From contig WNYE01000037.1 of assembly GCA_021396245.1 (NCBI GenBank), positions 310,001 through 374,000 on the forward strand: a DNA stretch of 64,000 bases, read 5' to 3'. The first letter of the stretch is position 1. Each line of letters opens with the position of its first letter. Position numbers and translations under genes: made by a program. This document shows positions 1 through 11,947 of the stretch, in pieces. The stretch is from Sporothrix humicola (lineage: Eukaryota; Ascomycota; Sordariomycetes; Ophiostomatales; Ophiostomataceae). The notes below the pieces were generated by a model. The model saw only the letters and a program-made list of their open reading frames with translations. It was not told the origin of the DNA and searched no databases.

Positions 1-1437
1 GCCAGTCTTGGTCTGGTCACCAGACTGAATGGCAAGGCGACGGAAGAGAATGGGGAGCAGCAGGTAGACAGCAGAGGTAATGGCGGGTGAAGCAACACCC
101 TGCACCAACTGCCAGAAGTGGGTGTTGGTCTTGAGCTGGGTGTCGAAAGCATCCCAGACCAGGCCCAGGTTGCTCAAGTTGACGAGGAAGATGGCAATCA
201 TGGCGTTGGGCGCAACCCACAGGAATGTCAGCAGGGCGACCCAGAGGTTGTTTAGGAAGCGGCGACGGCTCCGTGTGGCGGCAGTCAAAGGCAGGTTGTC
301 CCAGATAATGTCGTTGGGCCGGGTGGCCAGGCGGATGGTGGCGCCCTCGGGACGCTTCTTGCGCGCGGCGTAGGCGATCGAGTGGGCCTCACTGATATCC
401 GAGTATGAAGCGAAACCGTAGGACATGGTGTTGCGCTTGTCGACACTCTGGCGCACCTCCTTGATCTCGACCTCGAGATCCTTGATGCGCTGGGTCAGGT
501 ACTCGATGGCGTCCACCTTTTGGCCCTTGGGGTAGGTGTCGTAGGAGTGGTCCTTCTTGGAGGGCTTGCACATGGGGCGAGCTGGCGGCAGGTTCTTGGG
601 GTCCTTGAGGTACTTAGCCAGGACCTTTTCGAGAGCGCGGACAGCCTTCTCGTGCTCCTTGATGAGCTCGGGGAGGACCTTGACGTTGCGGGCAATGGCC
701 GTGCGCGAGAACGACGAATTAGGTGCGACCTCGTCAATGATACGGGCAATGCCCTCGTCGGAGCCCATCTTCTTGGGAATGTCGTACAGCATGAGCGTGC
801 GCGAGTGCAAGCTCATCTGGTAGTCCTGGCTCTCAAAGTACTGTCTGCGCAGGCCAAGAACCTTTCTATAGTTCCACCAGAGGAAGAAGCAGACAACAAT
901 GTTCATGACCCAGGCAATGATGGACGTCGCCCACTGGGGGTTGCCAAAGACGTTGGCAGGGCCCAGCATGGAAATCCAGACATCGTTGCCGTAGCGGACA
1001 CTGTTGATGTAGTTGACGGGGATGAGGACGGAGCAGCCGATGACGGCCAGAACGATGAAGATGTTGCGGCACATCAGTGTGAAACGCATGAAAATGGCAG
1101 CGTCCAAGCCCACCATGCGGATGAGGTCCTGCTCGTTGGTCTTCCATAGCGGGCCAATCCAGGCAAAGATGCCCCTGCCCATGGGCGGCGGGACGTGTTG
1201 TTCGTCGGCATGTTTTAGCTTGGGAGCGTAGACGACTGTGTGGTATGGGCGAATGAGGGAGAAGAGGAGAGCGATGCCGGCCGTGACGCCGAAGGATGTG
1301 CCGACGGAGGCCCAAATGGAACCGACCTGCAGCTGCGAACCGAAGGGGTTCTGGAGCAGCAGCAGCAGCTCATCGGCAGCACTTGTTGTCGTGGCCGCTC
1401 GTGCGAAGAGTGGTACTGTTTTTGATGGCAAATCCAT
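1..1437 (-). CDS. OSCA/TMEM63-type (RSN1/PHM7, DUF221) membrane channel, N-terminal part
   Basis: The first 479 residues are visible; the rest lies beyond the left window edge. A helix at about residues 40-62 is followed by two more near 118-140 and 170-190, then a long hydrophilic cytosolic region (about 195-395, the PHM7 cytosolic domain) and the start of the C-terminal helix bundle (about 400-425 and 447-468). This order matches RSN1/CSC1 proteins, calcium-permeable cation channels gated by osmotic or mechanical stress. Family members are usually about 850-1,000 residues. The start ATG is preceded on the coding strand by a CA/CT-rich leader. No stop or intron is seen. Family assignment rests on recognising the sequence; substrate and localisation (plasma membrane or Golgi/ER) are inferred from the family. 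Confidence 0.92.
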   Translation of the reverse strand, partial: MDLPSKTVPLFARAATTTSAADELLLLLQNPFGSQLQVGSIWASVGTSFGVTAGIALLFSLIRPYHTVVYAPKLKHADEQHVPPPMGRGIFAWIGPLWKTNEQDLIRMVGLDAAIFMRFTLMCRNIFIVLAVIGCSVLIPVNYINSVRYGNDVWISMLGPANVFGNPQWATSIIAWVMNIVVCFFLWWNYRKVLGLRRQYFESQDYQMSLHSRTLMLYDIPKKMGSDEGIARIIDEVAPNSSFSRTAIARNVKVLPELIKEHEKAVRALEKVLAKYLKDPKNLPPARPMCKPSKKDHSYDTYPKGQKVDAIEYLTQRIKDLEVEIKEVRQSVDKRNTMSYGFASYSDISEAHSIAYAARKKRPEGATIRLATRPNDIIWDNLPLTAATRSRRRFLNNLWVALLTFLWVAPNAMIAIFLVNLSNLGLVWDAFDTQLKTNTHFWQLVQGVASPAITSAVYLLLPILFRRLAIQSGDQTKTG

Positions 1438-4400
1438 TGTGTATGTGTGTGTGTATTTGTCCCGTCGTCGACCGAAGGCGACGGATCGGTGTTGAAAAAA
1501 AAACGAGTGTGGGGGAAAGAAAGAGGAAAGGAAAGGGAGGCCGTGCGGTAAGGATACCAAGGCGGTTCGAATGGTCCCTGATTCTGTCCCTATGCTATTT
1601 CTGCCCGTTGGTATGGTGTATCGTATATTGTATATTGGGGGTATATTGGGTGGGTTGTCGGATGGTCCTTGTTTGCCTCCCGGGGGAACGGTTTTAATCA
1701 GAACCGGCTGATATTGACCTGTCGTATAGGGGGCGGGTAGAAGGGCTCGGCGGATGCAATTGTCGATGAGGCTTGTGCACCGTAATTTTGCAATATTTCG
1801 TTTCGATCGAGGAATATCGTCGACTACGCACGTTTGGGAATAGGAGACACGGGCGGGAGGCAGCTAATAAAGTCGATGTTTTGGGGCGCGGCTGCAAGCG
1901 TTGGCTTCAGGGGTTTCGCGAGAGTCGAACAAAGAAAAATGACGATTGGTCGCAAGAGGCCGGTGCCTTGTTTGGTTGTTTACCCTAAAGAAAAAAAACG
2001 AACAAACAAAAGTGGCGTCGAACAAAGGGAGCAGCAAGCGAGTGAATGTCCCAAGAGCAAAAGCGACGGAAACAGGTATAGAATGGAGAATGGACCGCAG
2101 CAACAAAGCGAGGGATTGTGCGTGCAGGTCAAGTCGTCGTCGATGATGTCGTGATCGAAGTTCAAAGTTCGAAGCAGACAGGAAGTCGAGAAGAAGCTGG
2201 GTGTCGTTCCCAATCGCCACACAGAAAAACGAGTGAAGTGGTGACGTGACGCGGAGTCTCAGGTTCGGGAGGTATGCAGGCGTCTGCTGGCCTTTTTGCT
2301 ATTTTGGCGTATGCACCCAAGAGCCCGCCGTTGAATGGGGGGAATGATCGTCGAGATGGTCGCTGGAAGGGTCGGGATGATCTGTTGAGGTTCGTTCAGG
2401 GTGCTGGAACGGCCAACAAAGAAACGAGTTCACTGTAAAAAAGGGGTCTCGAGAGTGTGACGTCCAAACAAAGAGATGAAAGAAGAAAAGAAAACAAAAA
2501 GGATGACAACGAAAGAAAACGAAAGGAGAAAAGAAAAGTCCAAAAGCGAGTGACAAGATCGAGGAGTCGATACGAGAACGAGTGAATCGCGGAGAATTGA
2601 AAACTGTAAAAAAGAGAAAAAAGAACAAAAAAAGACTGGACGTCCAAGATGATCAGCAAGAACCAAAGGACAAGCAAGGACTAGGACAAACGGGGAAGGA
2701 ACGCAGCAGAAAACTGGAAACGCAAGGTCTTTTTTCCCGTGTGTGTGTGTGGATGGGGAGAGGCAAGGCGATGTGATGCAGGGGTTGGTGGGTAGAGAAT
2801 GCAAGGGAACACTGGATGGAAGGCAAAAATGCTTGGGGGAGGGGATCCCGTTGACGTGGAGGGAGGCCTGGACTTCAGGACTGGACGGTTCTGGAGGGAA
2901 AGAGACGCAGAGCACCAGAGCGAGGTTGATCCCCAGAAAGCAGGAGGCAGGCGAGGCAGGGAGTGGATGCACTCTCCACCAGCCAGCCAGCGTCACGCAC
3001 AGTGGGAGCGAGTGGAAAAAGCCAAAACCAAGCATCCAGAAGCTACAACCTGCGAATTCTTGCGTGTCGTTTGCACCTTCCCTTCTCCACTTCCCAGAAA
3101 GTTCTACGGAGGACTCCGTACCTTGCGATCGAGGCCCGGAATGCCTACGACATACGTGCGAAAGTTCGGAAGAAAGCAGGCACGATTTGCTTTCGTGCCG
3201 ACGCGGGTTGGGCACGCCCGAGTCTGCGTGTCGTGTGCTCCTTCCCACGCGCGAGACCTGCACAAAAAGGGGCAGAAGGAACACAGAGAAAAACCGGGTC
3301 CGCGAGTCCTGCCAGTCAGACTGCCGCTCACTCGGGTAGGGATTCAGGGACCGTACGGAAAGAGCGACCGTTTCTACCTTCCTTTTCCCACGATACTCGG
3401 CTTTTTCCATTCGCCTTTTTTTTGGCCGTTGTTGGCTGTTCTCGGTCGCCCTTTCCCCCGTTGCAGATAGTTTGGATAGTTTGTCTATCGCTCCTACCTC
3501 AAACGTCACTAAAAGCCCGACAACTCCTTTTTTCGTCTTGCGCGTGTCTGCTATCTTTGACACGTTGGATGGCGTATGGTGCAAGTGAAAGTAAAGATAC
3601 AAGCATATGCCCAAATTTTGGTTCATTCATGCACCAGGAAGCGACAGCATGCAAGTATCTTCTGATACCTCGACCCTCATGGCGCTAGACGGCCCAGTAG
3701 AACAAAAATGTTTACAGATACTGTCTCACTGGTGCTATTGGCGGCACACCCCCTGGAACTAAGAATAAGAGCTAAAGAAGCCCACCCGACGCGTTTTTCT
3801 TCGTATTCATCAGGGGTGGGCAGGAGCATAGGAGGGAAAAGGAGGGTGAGAAGTGGGGTGGTACTGGAACTGGACCGGTGGGCAGGGGGCTAACAATGCA
3901 CTGTGGGAGAGAAAGAAAAAACGCTGCAAAAAAATCAAGAAAGGCCCCAATAAAGTTTCTATTTTTGCCATCCACCATTCCACCGGCGCGCTGGTGGCCG
4001 TTGTGGTGCCCTGTCTCCTTGGTTTTGGTTCGCCCCTGGCAGGCATGTTGGGCCTACTACTTTAGCCACCGTTTTTTCTTTTCTTCTTTCTGTCAGTCTG
4101 TGAGCAAGCGCAACTCGCTAAAGCTCCAGCGTCAAACTCTGTTAAATAGGGGCGGCATTCCACGTTAACAAACCCACGTCAGTGGGTGAAGAGACTTTTT
4201 GAAAAGCGGACACTTGGTGCACTTTGGGGGTTGGCCGACGTCAGAAAGCCGATGCCAGCCTGTTCTAGGCCTGGCTTCAGTGTTTCGACCGTTTTCTCCA
4301 TTATGGTCTCCATCCGCAACGTCCCAACAAGCAAGGACAGCCTGGCTTTGTGTCTTTGGACGGCAGGCCGGATACGAGAAAACGTCAAAAATGCCAAAAA

Positions 4401-6721
4401 AAAGAGGCCTCTGGGGAAGCTTTCTGGCTATTTACAAGTCAAAGCGACAAAGCGTCTGCCAACTATGTTTCTGATCGGGGGCTTATTCCCACCGAGAGGC
4501 CTCACGATTGGTTAAGACGTCGTGGAATATCACGCTGGCAAGCCTTGGGCATCACGAGCCTGTGTTGTCTGAGTTTTGTTGGGTTCGGGTACATAGCGAA
4601 GCAGACCAACTGACAACTGGCGAACCGGTGTCGACAATGTCATCAGGGTCTACTTCCTATCGGAGAGGTCGAGTTGTGAGAATGATACTCCATGCCGTGC
4701 GTTGTCGTATTCCGTCTTATTCTTCGACTTGATCGCGAGTCTCTCGGATATCTCCTTTTCTTTTCTTGTCGTTCCTGCTTCCGTCTACCCATTTCCTGTT
4801 CCTGGTGATCCTGTCTTCGGCCCAACACATGGCCATATGGCATGCCATGCCAGGGCTCGGATAAATATAGAAGTCTATTATTGCAACTGTGCTTATGACT
4901 ACGAGGAGAACTGCATCAACCTGCAGAAGTTCGCATCGCGTCGCTGGCAAAAGTTGTCAAATCAAATTAAACAAAACCAAGTTAAAGATGTGAAAGGAAC
5001 GAAACGAGTTCAAGAATTCAAATCAACAATGACGGAAAAGCACGACGCAGGCACCGCTTGCACACAGCGATCCTGCCTCTTGGTTCTGTGAATACGAGCA
5101 TGGACCGTTGGCTTTGTCTTGGCAAAAGACGACATGGGGCCGTCCTGTGCATACCAAGTGATTTTGTGGATCGACAACCTGGACCCGACTGACCCAAAGA
5201 ACCTTGCGAGCCTTTTTGAGCCCTACCTCATTGCATGAATAGTGCTTGTCCGCTGTGCCGTTGCAATAATCAATCGTGTTGAGGAACCGCCGGATCTCGT
5301 CAGGGGAAGATGGAGATGGGGAACGGGAGGGAGCAAAAAAAGGAAAGCACAGCCTCAGGTCAAAGAGCCTTGCATCATAACATTCGTCGCGTCTTTGCGT
5401 GTCGTTGCGCTCTGTTGTGTATTTTTTCTTCTTATTTCCTCAGGCATAGCTTCCAAGCTTCCAAGAGCTTGCCAATAAAGTGTGGCAAATAGTTTCGGGG
5501 CAAGGCAAAATCGAGGGATCAATACCAAACCGGATTTATTGATATGCAAGACATTGGCAGAAAAAGTTGTTGGAGCTTTGGCTTTTTGGCGTTCAAGTTG
5601 GCGTTTTCCATATTCCCAAAACAAGGCATGACATGGGGCTTGGTGGCTTGGGTGGCACCGTATGAATAAAAAACAGAGACAAAAAGATGCTCTGAAAAGA
5701 ACGTGAATCGGCTTGGCCGCGTGGTGAGGCTGAGGTGTTCTCCGTCAATAATTGCTGCCATTTGTCGCCATTGTGTCGATCTCGTCTATTTTACAGCAAA
5801 AGGACGGATGCTACGTTTCTTTGGGAAATCCAAGCCGAGGCGTCGTTACACAAGGGTATGACAAGAGGAGGTGATTGACGTGGGGATGAAACCCTTTTGT
5901 CTTTCGATAAACAACCCCTGCAGGTTCCAAACAAAAGAACATGCTATTTCAGGATGAACCTCGACATGATCAAAGAAAGCAGACGCAAGGGAATAACATG
6001 TTAGAAGTGCTGATAGAAGAAACAATATTGTTTTGTGACGACTCTTAATTTTTATTCGTGAAGTTGGAATATATTTTAAAATAAATCATTTTGTTGATTA
6101 TTCTAAGTTTTTCTCCTATAAAATATTTTTTTTTGAATAAATTTAAGATTAAAAATATCTCATTCGTTTTATAAAAAAAAAAAAAAAAAAACGTTATGTA
6201 CTTTTTACGGAATTGTACAAAACATATAACTTTAGCATGCTCACAATGAAAGGGAAGGATGAAGTTCAAGTCATATAGTGAATTTTGATGAAAGCAATGA
6301 ATCTCATGAAATGCAATCGCAGAGTCCTCCCAAGCCATAGGTTCCGTTTCCCCCTTTTGTTTCCAAGGTACAGCCCTACCCCCCATCCTGTCTGTCTCTC
6401 TCGTGGAGAGCAGAAAGCTGAATAAAATGCAAATGCAGATGAAATACACGAGAATGACATAACGTGAAAGTGAACGTGCCCCTACCCACCCCAACCTTCC
6501 CGGTCCAACCCATGGCCGACAAGCAGCTTGACGTGTGCTCTGATGTGGCTGGCTCTCCCGTTTTGGATACTTTATCATGCTTTTTTCGTAATATTTTAAA
6601 CAGCCGAGAGCCTATGTGTCCTTGGCCCTCAAGCTTACCATACATGTACAGACTCGATTGAGTTATTTTTTGCTCGTTTTTGTGGATTGTTTTATTTTTC
6701 TCTCAGCATCCAGGTGTTGGT
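1438..6721. other. intergenic region, 5.3 kb
   Basis: This gap lies between the start of the OSCA-type gene and the stop of the next minus-strand gene. From about 1.5 to 2.7 kb the plus strand is purine-rich, so the coding strand of the leftward gene is CT-rich, consistent with its leader and promoter. A (TG)n run abuts its start codon. A 398-codon minus-strand open frame (2430-3626) has no domain-like composition and looks like chance. An AT-rich block with a run of about 20 A lies near 6.03-6.25 kb. I see no convincing gene. Confidence 0.6.
6030..6250. other. AT-rich block with long poly-A run
   Basis: About 200 bp is strikingly AT-rich compared with its surroundings and holds an uninterrupted run of about 20 A near 6172-6191. 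The rest of the intergenic DNA is close to balanced. It could be a mitochondrial DNA insertion, the tail of a retroposed copy, or a degenerate repeat. I cannot tell which from sequence alone. Confidence 0.5.
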
Positions 6722-8253
6722 TTACGCCGGACCCTGGCTGCGTGTCTTGCGCGCCGTCCTGCCGACAGGCGGCAGCGGCTTCTTCTCCCGCTTGGCGCGG
6801 CTGTTGCTCTTCTTGACACCGGCGGCAGGGACTGGCGCTGTGGTCGAGGTCGAAGCTATCTCCTCGGCCGACGGGGCCGGGCCCAGGTTGACCTCGAGGG
6901 CAGGAGCGACAGAAGCAGGGGCGCCGACAGGGGCAGCAATAGGCTCGGCGGCTGGCGCTGCGACGGTCACAGGCTCGGGCGCGGGGACTTCGACGGGCGG
7001 CTCCGCGGGAGTGCCCCCGGGAGCATCTTTCAAGAGGGCGTCTGTCTTGGGGGCTTCTGGTTCGGCGGCGGCAGGCGCAGGCTCGGACGCTGCGGCGGGC
7101 GCGGGGGCAGGAGCGGGGGATGCGCCCGTATCAGTCTTGAGCTTCTTTGCGGCAGACTCACTTTCGTCGTCGACAGACTCCACGGTGGCGGCGAGCGGCT
7201 TGGCCGGGAGGGATGATGAAGCGGACGAGGGTCCACCAAAGAGGGATGCGCCGGGCAGGGAAGCAGGCTTGTCGTCGACCTCGTCGGCCTTGCGCTTCTC
7301 GCCCAGAACGACAGAGCTGGATGAAGCGGGCTCTGCCGCTGAAGCTGGCTCGGCAGGCTTCGGAGGGAGGCTGGTGTCCACTGAGGGCGCTGGCGCATCG
7401 CTGCTGCTTGTCGCAGGGGCTGTGGGCGTGACAAGAGTCACGGGAGGTGCCGTGGCGGTAGGGATGCTCGCGGCAGTGGGTTCTGAGGGGCCCGGTTTCT
7501 CTGCGGGTGCTTCGTCAATCAGGGGGAGAGGCTCAACGGCCGGCTTGCTGTCGGTGGCACTGCTGTTGTTGTTATCGCCGCCGAAGCCCTCGTTGGCCTC
7601 ACTAACTGGCGTGACGGGTTTGGCAAAGTCGGCATCGTCCTTTTTCTCGCCAGCAGTGGCAGTGGTTCCATTAAGAATACCGCCGCTCGTCGAGCTCGAA
7701 GGCGAGACGTCCTTCTTTTTGTCTTCGCCAAACGTGGGTCCTCCGCCGAAGACGGGCTTTGCGGGCAGACCGGCGATGCCGCCAGCAGACTCAGCAGGCT
7801 TGGAGGTGTCGCTCGAGCCTAAGTGTAGAAAAGTTGAATGTTAGTCATTGAGGTCAAGTAAAGCCAATTGACGTCGCAAATGCGCAAAAATAAACCCCAT
7901 TCCATCCCAACTACCACGGGATGCGGTTGCGATGCCATGCGACGTCCAAGCTCTTGTGGATTGAAGCTGTTGCTTTCCCCGTCCCCACGGACCAATGGAA
8001 GCGCTTAAAACTGGGGAAGCTTGGCTCTCTTTATTTTTTGCGACCAGTGGAGAGTCTAGGCCGGGCCATTTTCAAGACGAGCTGAACCACGACTGAGAAG
8101 AGCGAGGAACGGACAAAAGCGCATAAAATGGACAGAATGAAATGCAATTGAAGGGACAGGGAGACGAGTGTCGCGAGGTGCGTATAAGCTGCTTTGCAGC
8201 TAGAAAAAGCGCATACCTGAGTTGACCACGGGCGCGGGAGCGTAGTCGGCCAT
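6722..8253 (-). CDS. Disordered Pro/Ala/Ser-rich protein, two exons, unknown function
   Basis: Exon 1 is 8253-8217 (MADYAPAPVVNS plus one base). A 398-nt intron (8216-7819) has a GTATGC donor, a TGACTAAC branch site about 30 nt before the acceptor, and a TTAG acceptor. Exon 2 is 7818-6722. The joined frame is 377 residues with matching phase. The product is low-complexity: rich in Pro, Ala, Ser, Glu and Thr, with GGGPTFG- and SLFGG-like glycine/phenylalanine patches, one KRKADEVDD segment resembling a nuclear localisation signal, and a strongly basic tail (RAKREKK, RKTRSQ). I do not recognise a catalytic domain. A nuclear, disordered role is inference. The plus-strand frame over the same DNA is a shadow. 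Confidence 0.75.
7819..8216 (-). other. intron of the disordered-protein gene
   Basis: The donor is GTATGC, the branch candidate is CTAAC and the acceptor is TTAG. At 398 nt it is several times longer than the other introns in this window (52-70 nt). It separates a 12-codon first exon from the rest. Confidence 0.75.
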
Positions 8254-9684
8254 TGCGATGACGTAATCGGGTTGTGAGGGAGAGGTGAAATAGCTGTAGT
8301 ATCGGATACACGAAAGCGAGCGCTCCAGTAGACGTGAATCGCAGATGGCGAGGGGTATTATCGATGTGAGATGTCGAGTGTCGAATTGGGTGTGTTGGTG
8401 ATGTCGAGAAGATGTTGCTGTTGGTAGGAGGGAAGAAGGAGAGTCGGGAAGGATGGATGAAAGGGAATTGAGGGAAAAGAGGGAAGGAATCCCAAAGAAA
8501 GAAAGAGCAGAGACCAAAGAGCAAAGAGGAGGTTCTTGCCCTACCAGCCGGCAGGGTTGGGGGGCAGCTGTACGGTATTGCGAGCTAGGCCTAGCGGGAG
8601 GCGGGGGACGGAGGAAGTAAAGAACAGTAATGGGAATTGAGAAACAAATGGGGGAAAGAGCGACTGGTAGCGACTGAGAAAGCAAGCTGGAATGGGTGGG
8701 CAAGCACGGAAGAATGGCTCAATGGGCGGGCAAGCTGGGCAGGAGCAAGAAGAGGCCGTTTCTAAGCAATAAACTGGGCCTAGGACACACAGGTGAAAGG
8801 ACAAAAGCGGGCTGGGCAGGGCTACACAGTGAGTATTACTGGGCGCGAGTTGTTTTCCTTGGATGTCCGCTGTGAGATTCTAGTATTCTACTTTGTACGA
8901 AAGAGGGCAAGAAAAACAGGGTAAGCTACGGGTGCAGAAGAACCGATGGGCGCTCAAAGAAGCCATCGGCAAGTCGACGGCACGCTGAGGTGGGGAAAGC
9001 TGAGGCCATATGTTTACGGTATACGATGCACCGCATGGACGAGAGGTGATTGGATGGTCACCATGGAAGAGCGTTCTGACGTCGTAATGCTCAAGACGAA
9101 AACGAATTGATGAGTTGAGCAGAGACAGTGAGCGGCAGTGAGCAGAACAATGGAAAGGGCCAAAGAAAGTGAGGGAAAGGTAAGAAGGAAAGTGCGACTG
9201 GTGGAGAGGTGGAGACGATGAAAGCGGATGCGCACTGTCTTGGTGTGTGCCAGGAAGGTGCAGCCCGGCCGTGCCGCGGGCCAGTGCACACGGCCCAGTG
9301 GAGGTGTCGTGGAAGGAAGTGACGTCCAGAATCGGCGGAAGCTCTGCAATAGCCGGCGATTGTCCTTTGATTGCCCTGGCTGCTGTTGCGTATGTCCTGA
9401 TGGCTGGCAGGTACCCTTCCATACATGCATAGGCGGAAAGCGACATGCGGGGCATCAGGTCCCGCCCATGCAGAGGTCGAGAATGGCGTGCATCGCTTTT
9501 CCTCGATCCGGGGATGGGCCTTGCCTGATCTGGTTAGCTGGTCTCAGTCACAGTATAATTTGGTAAGCCCCGATAGATGAATTCAAGACTCGCATAGTCG
9601 AATTCGAGATTGGTTCGACGATGTCAACAGGGTGATGAACGGACAGAGTTGTTAGACCACTTGGGAGCATTCCGTATTTCTCTA

Positions 9685-9790
9685 TACTGTTGGGAAAGTA
9701 TGAAGCTAGCTGAACGCTTCTTTTCGGAGTGAATCTGTATTGTTAGAAAAGCATGAAGCTAGTTGAGCGCTTTATGTCGGAGTGAAATGC
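9685..9790. repeat. 53-bp tandem duplication, two diverged copies
   Basis: Copy 1 is 9685-9737 and copy 2 is 9738-9790. Over the first 49 positions they differ at about nine, mostly C/T or G/A transitions. Both contain the core ATGAAGCTAG and end in CGGAGTGAA. Confidence 0.8.
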
Positions 9791-10470
9791 AATCTCGGCC
9801 TTCATCACTTGATAAGATGCTTCCCCGTCTTCTTCTCCATAAATGGGCTGCAGCCTTGCGCCAGTTAGGATAAAATAAATTTGTTGGAGAGAGGATTCTT
9901 GGTTGCTCAGACAGAGTCCTGCCTTTTATAACTTGCGACCTCTCATCATTTTGAGCTAGCCAAACTAGAACACAGGACAGAGAAGTCATAGGCGATACGG
10001 GAAAGGGGTTTGAGAGTAAATTTTACCTTTCTTGCACGTGCTAAAGAGTAATTCAATTTTTAGGGTTGGCGAGGTTGCCTCGCAAAGGGATGTGATTAGT
10101 ATGCATCGGTGAGCTTGTGTTTATCGCCACCTCGATAAGGCTTCACAAATTGCCAACGGCGCGGACCGCGAAATGTAGATTTGAGATACTGAGATTCTTG
10201 TGGAAGAATCAACATCCGGGACAGCAAGCTTCTTGTTTCCAAGATGGAATGCCATGGAACAGGAACTAGATTCCATGATGAGCATGCCGAGACCCCAATT
10301 CTCGCCGAGCATTTCGTTATCTCTCTGTCTTGTTTTGTGTCTTCCCACGTTTCTTGTTCCCTGTCGTCGCCAACCACCGGAGATGGCACGATTGCGTCTT
10401 CTCGTCTTCTCGCGTTCCAAGAAATACCAAGGACAGCGTACATCGACAAGACAGCGACAAGATGCTCGAA

Positions 10471-10520
10471 CGTCTTGGAACATCTTGGGACTTCTTGGGG
10501 GCTCTTGGGAGGTCTCGGCT
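10471..10520. repeat. 10-bp tandem array, core TCTTGG, five units
   Basis: Five consecutive 10-bp units carry the core TCTTGG (the last reads TCTCGG). Flanking bases of each unit vary, so the period and core are conserved rather than the full unit. Confidence 0.75.
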
Positions 10521-11545
10521 AGCGTCTCGGCGGTGAACTGTTTGGTATCGTCGGTGAGCGTCCCCTCGTTTTCGGAGGGGCGAGACTTTTTATCGGGGTC
10601 TGGGCATTTTCGACGGTGATGTTTGGCCTCTTGGTCTCCGAGCCAAAGTACGGGGTATTGGCGAAGCGTTACGCGTCGCCTCTTGCGACAAACATTTTGT
10701 GTGCGTCCGTGTACTTTTTGTGTGCGAAAACGTGTGTAAGTGGGCGTAAGCGGGCACAGATTGGAGACTGCATAAGCGCCCCACTTTTAGTCACATGCTC
10801 AGTCACGAGCCACTAGCGCATACATTATGTGGGGAAGGCACTGTGCGCCAAGAGGTGCGAGAACGTGCTCAGCCACGGTGTAGTTGCAGTCTTGTCGAAA
10901 GGGCATTCAACTTCCACGGGAAGACTACCAAAAGCTTCACCTTGAAGTTGCCATTTGACTGGACCAGAACATGACGACGACAATCCTACCCAAATACGAC
11001 GCAATACTGAGACCACCAACACGATGGACAAGCTCCGTGGAAACGCTCCAGAAGCTCGGCGACAACGAGGTTTGAGACAGAAAACTTCTCCCCCTTTCAA
11101 GAAGCAAACAAAGAGAACAGCGCCATTGTCGTTCTGCCCTACAGCACTTTATCTACTGGTATCGAACGATGCGCTGTTTGTTGATTTTGTCTCTGCTATT
11201 TTTGTGCCTTTTGTGTGTGCCACGGCTTACCTCAGTACTAAAGACGGACACACCGTGCAAGCCTCGCTTCACCTTTTGTGATCCCCAAGGCTACGAACTA
11301 TCGACAGCACTACACACATCGGAGCGCCAAGCGCCGCCAAGCATTTGCCACGCCCGCTAAAAGGCGTGCAAAGGGTGAATGAGGGTGAAAAAGGCGAAAA
11401 AGACCAGGAAATAGTCACCTGACTGATTAAGAGGCTGATACAAGCGTGTCTCTTCAACAAAGAACGACACACTGGGGCGACTTTGGTTCTTTTTGTGCGC
11501 TCTCCCACCACGACGAGACTCTTCGGGAGCAGTCCGGCGGGCGCC

Positions 11546-11585
11546 GACAAGGCCAGACAAGACCCGACAAGGCTCGACAAGGCTC
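11546..11585. repeat. 10-bp tandem array, unit GACAAGGCTC, four units
   Basis: Four consecutive 10-bp units follow GACAAGGCTC. The last two are identical, the first differs at one or two positions, and the second is GACAAGACCC. Confidence 0.85.
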
Positions 11586-11947
11586 GGCGAACGCTTGGAG
11601 GGTCCACCAGAGTCGTATGGTGTGCATCGTCTGTGAGGGACGGCTGGCCAATGACAGGGGGAAGAACAAGAAGTCTTGCAAAGGGATGTATCCAAGTACA
11701 CGATTTGACGTACCCTCGCCTTTTTCGCTCTTGTTCGCTCATTTTTTATCATCCCCAAGTACCACGATGCGGAACCAACGGACTTGGCGCGAGGCGATGA
11801 CGTGCCCGATTGGACGCTGGGCATGTAGTCTGTTTACGATGGCCTTCTATCTTGGGCTATTTGTGATATTTTGTTGAGATGATGAACTAGTTGATGGGAA
11901 GGCTGGTAATGCATTTGTTATCAGGGGCGTTGGTCAAGTCGGCCGAT

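Noticed and set aside
2430..3626. 398-codon minus-strand frame in a leader/promoter region
   Set aside because: Composition is driven by CT-rich DNA, with runs of Phe, Ser and Leu and no domain. It lies in the upstream region of the OSCA gene.
6687..7844. 385-codon plus-strand frame, Ala/Gly/Ser-rich
   Set aside because: Antisense of the disordered-protein gene. The minus strand has a proper start, intron and stop, and the plus frame has no start context.
8880..9455. 191-codon minus-strand frame
   Set aside because: Its composition follows the CT bias of the region and no motif is recognised.
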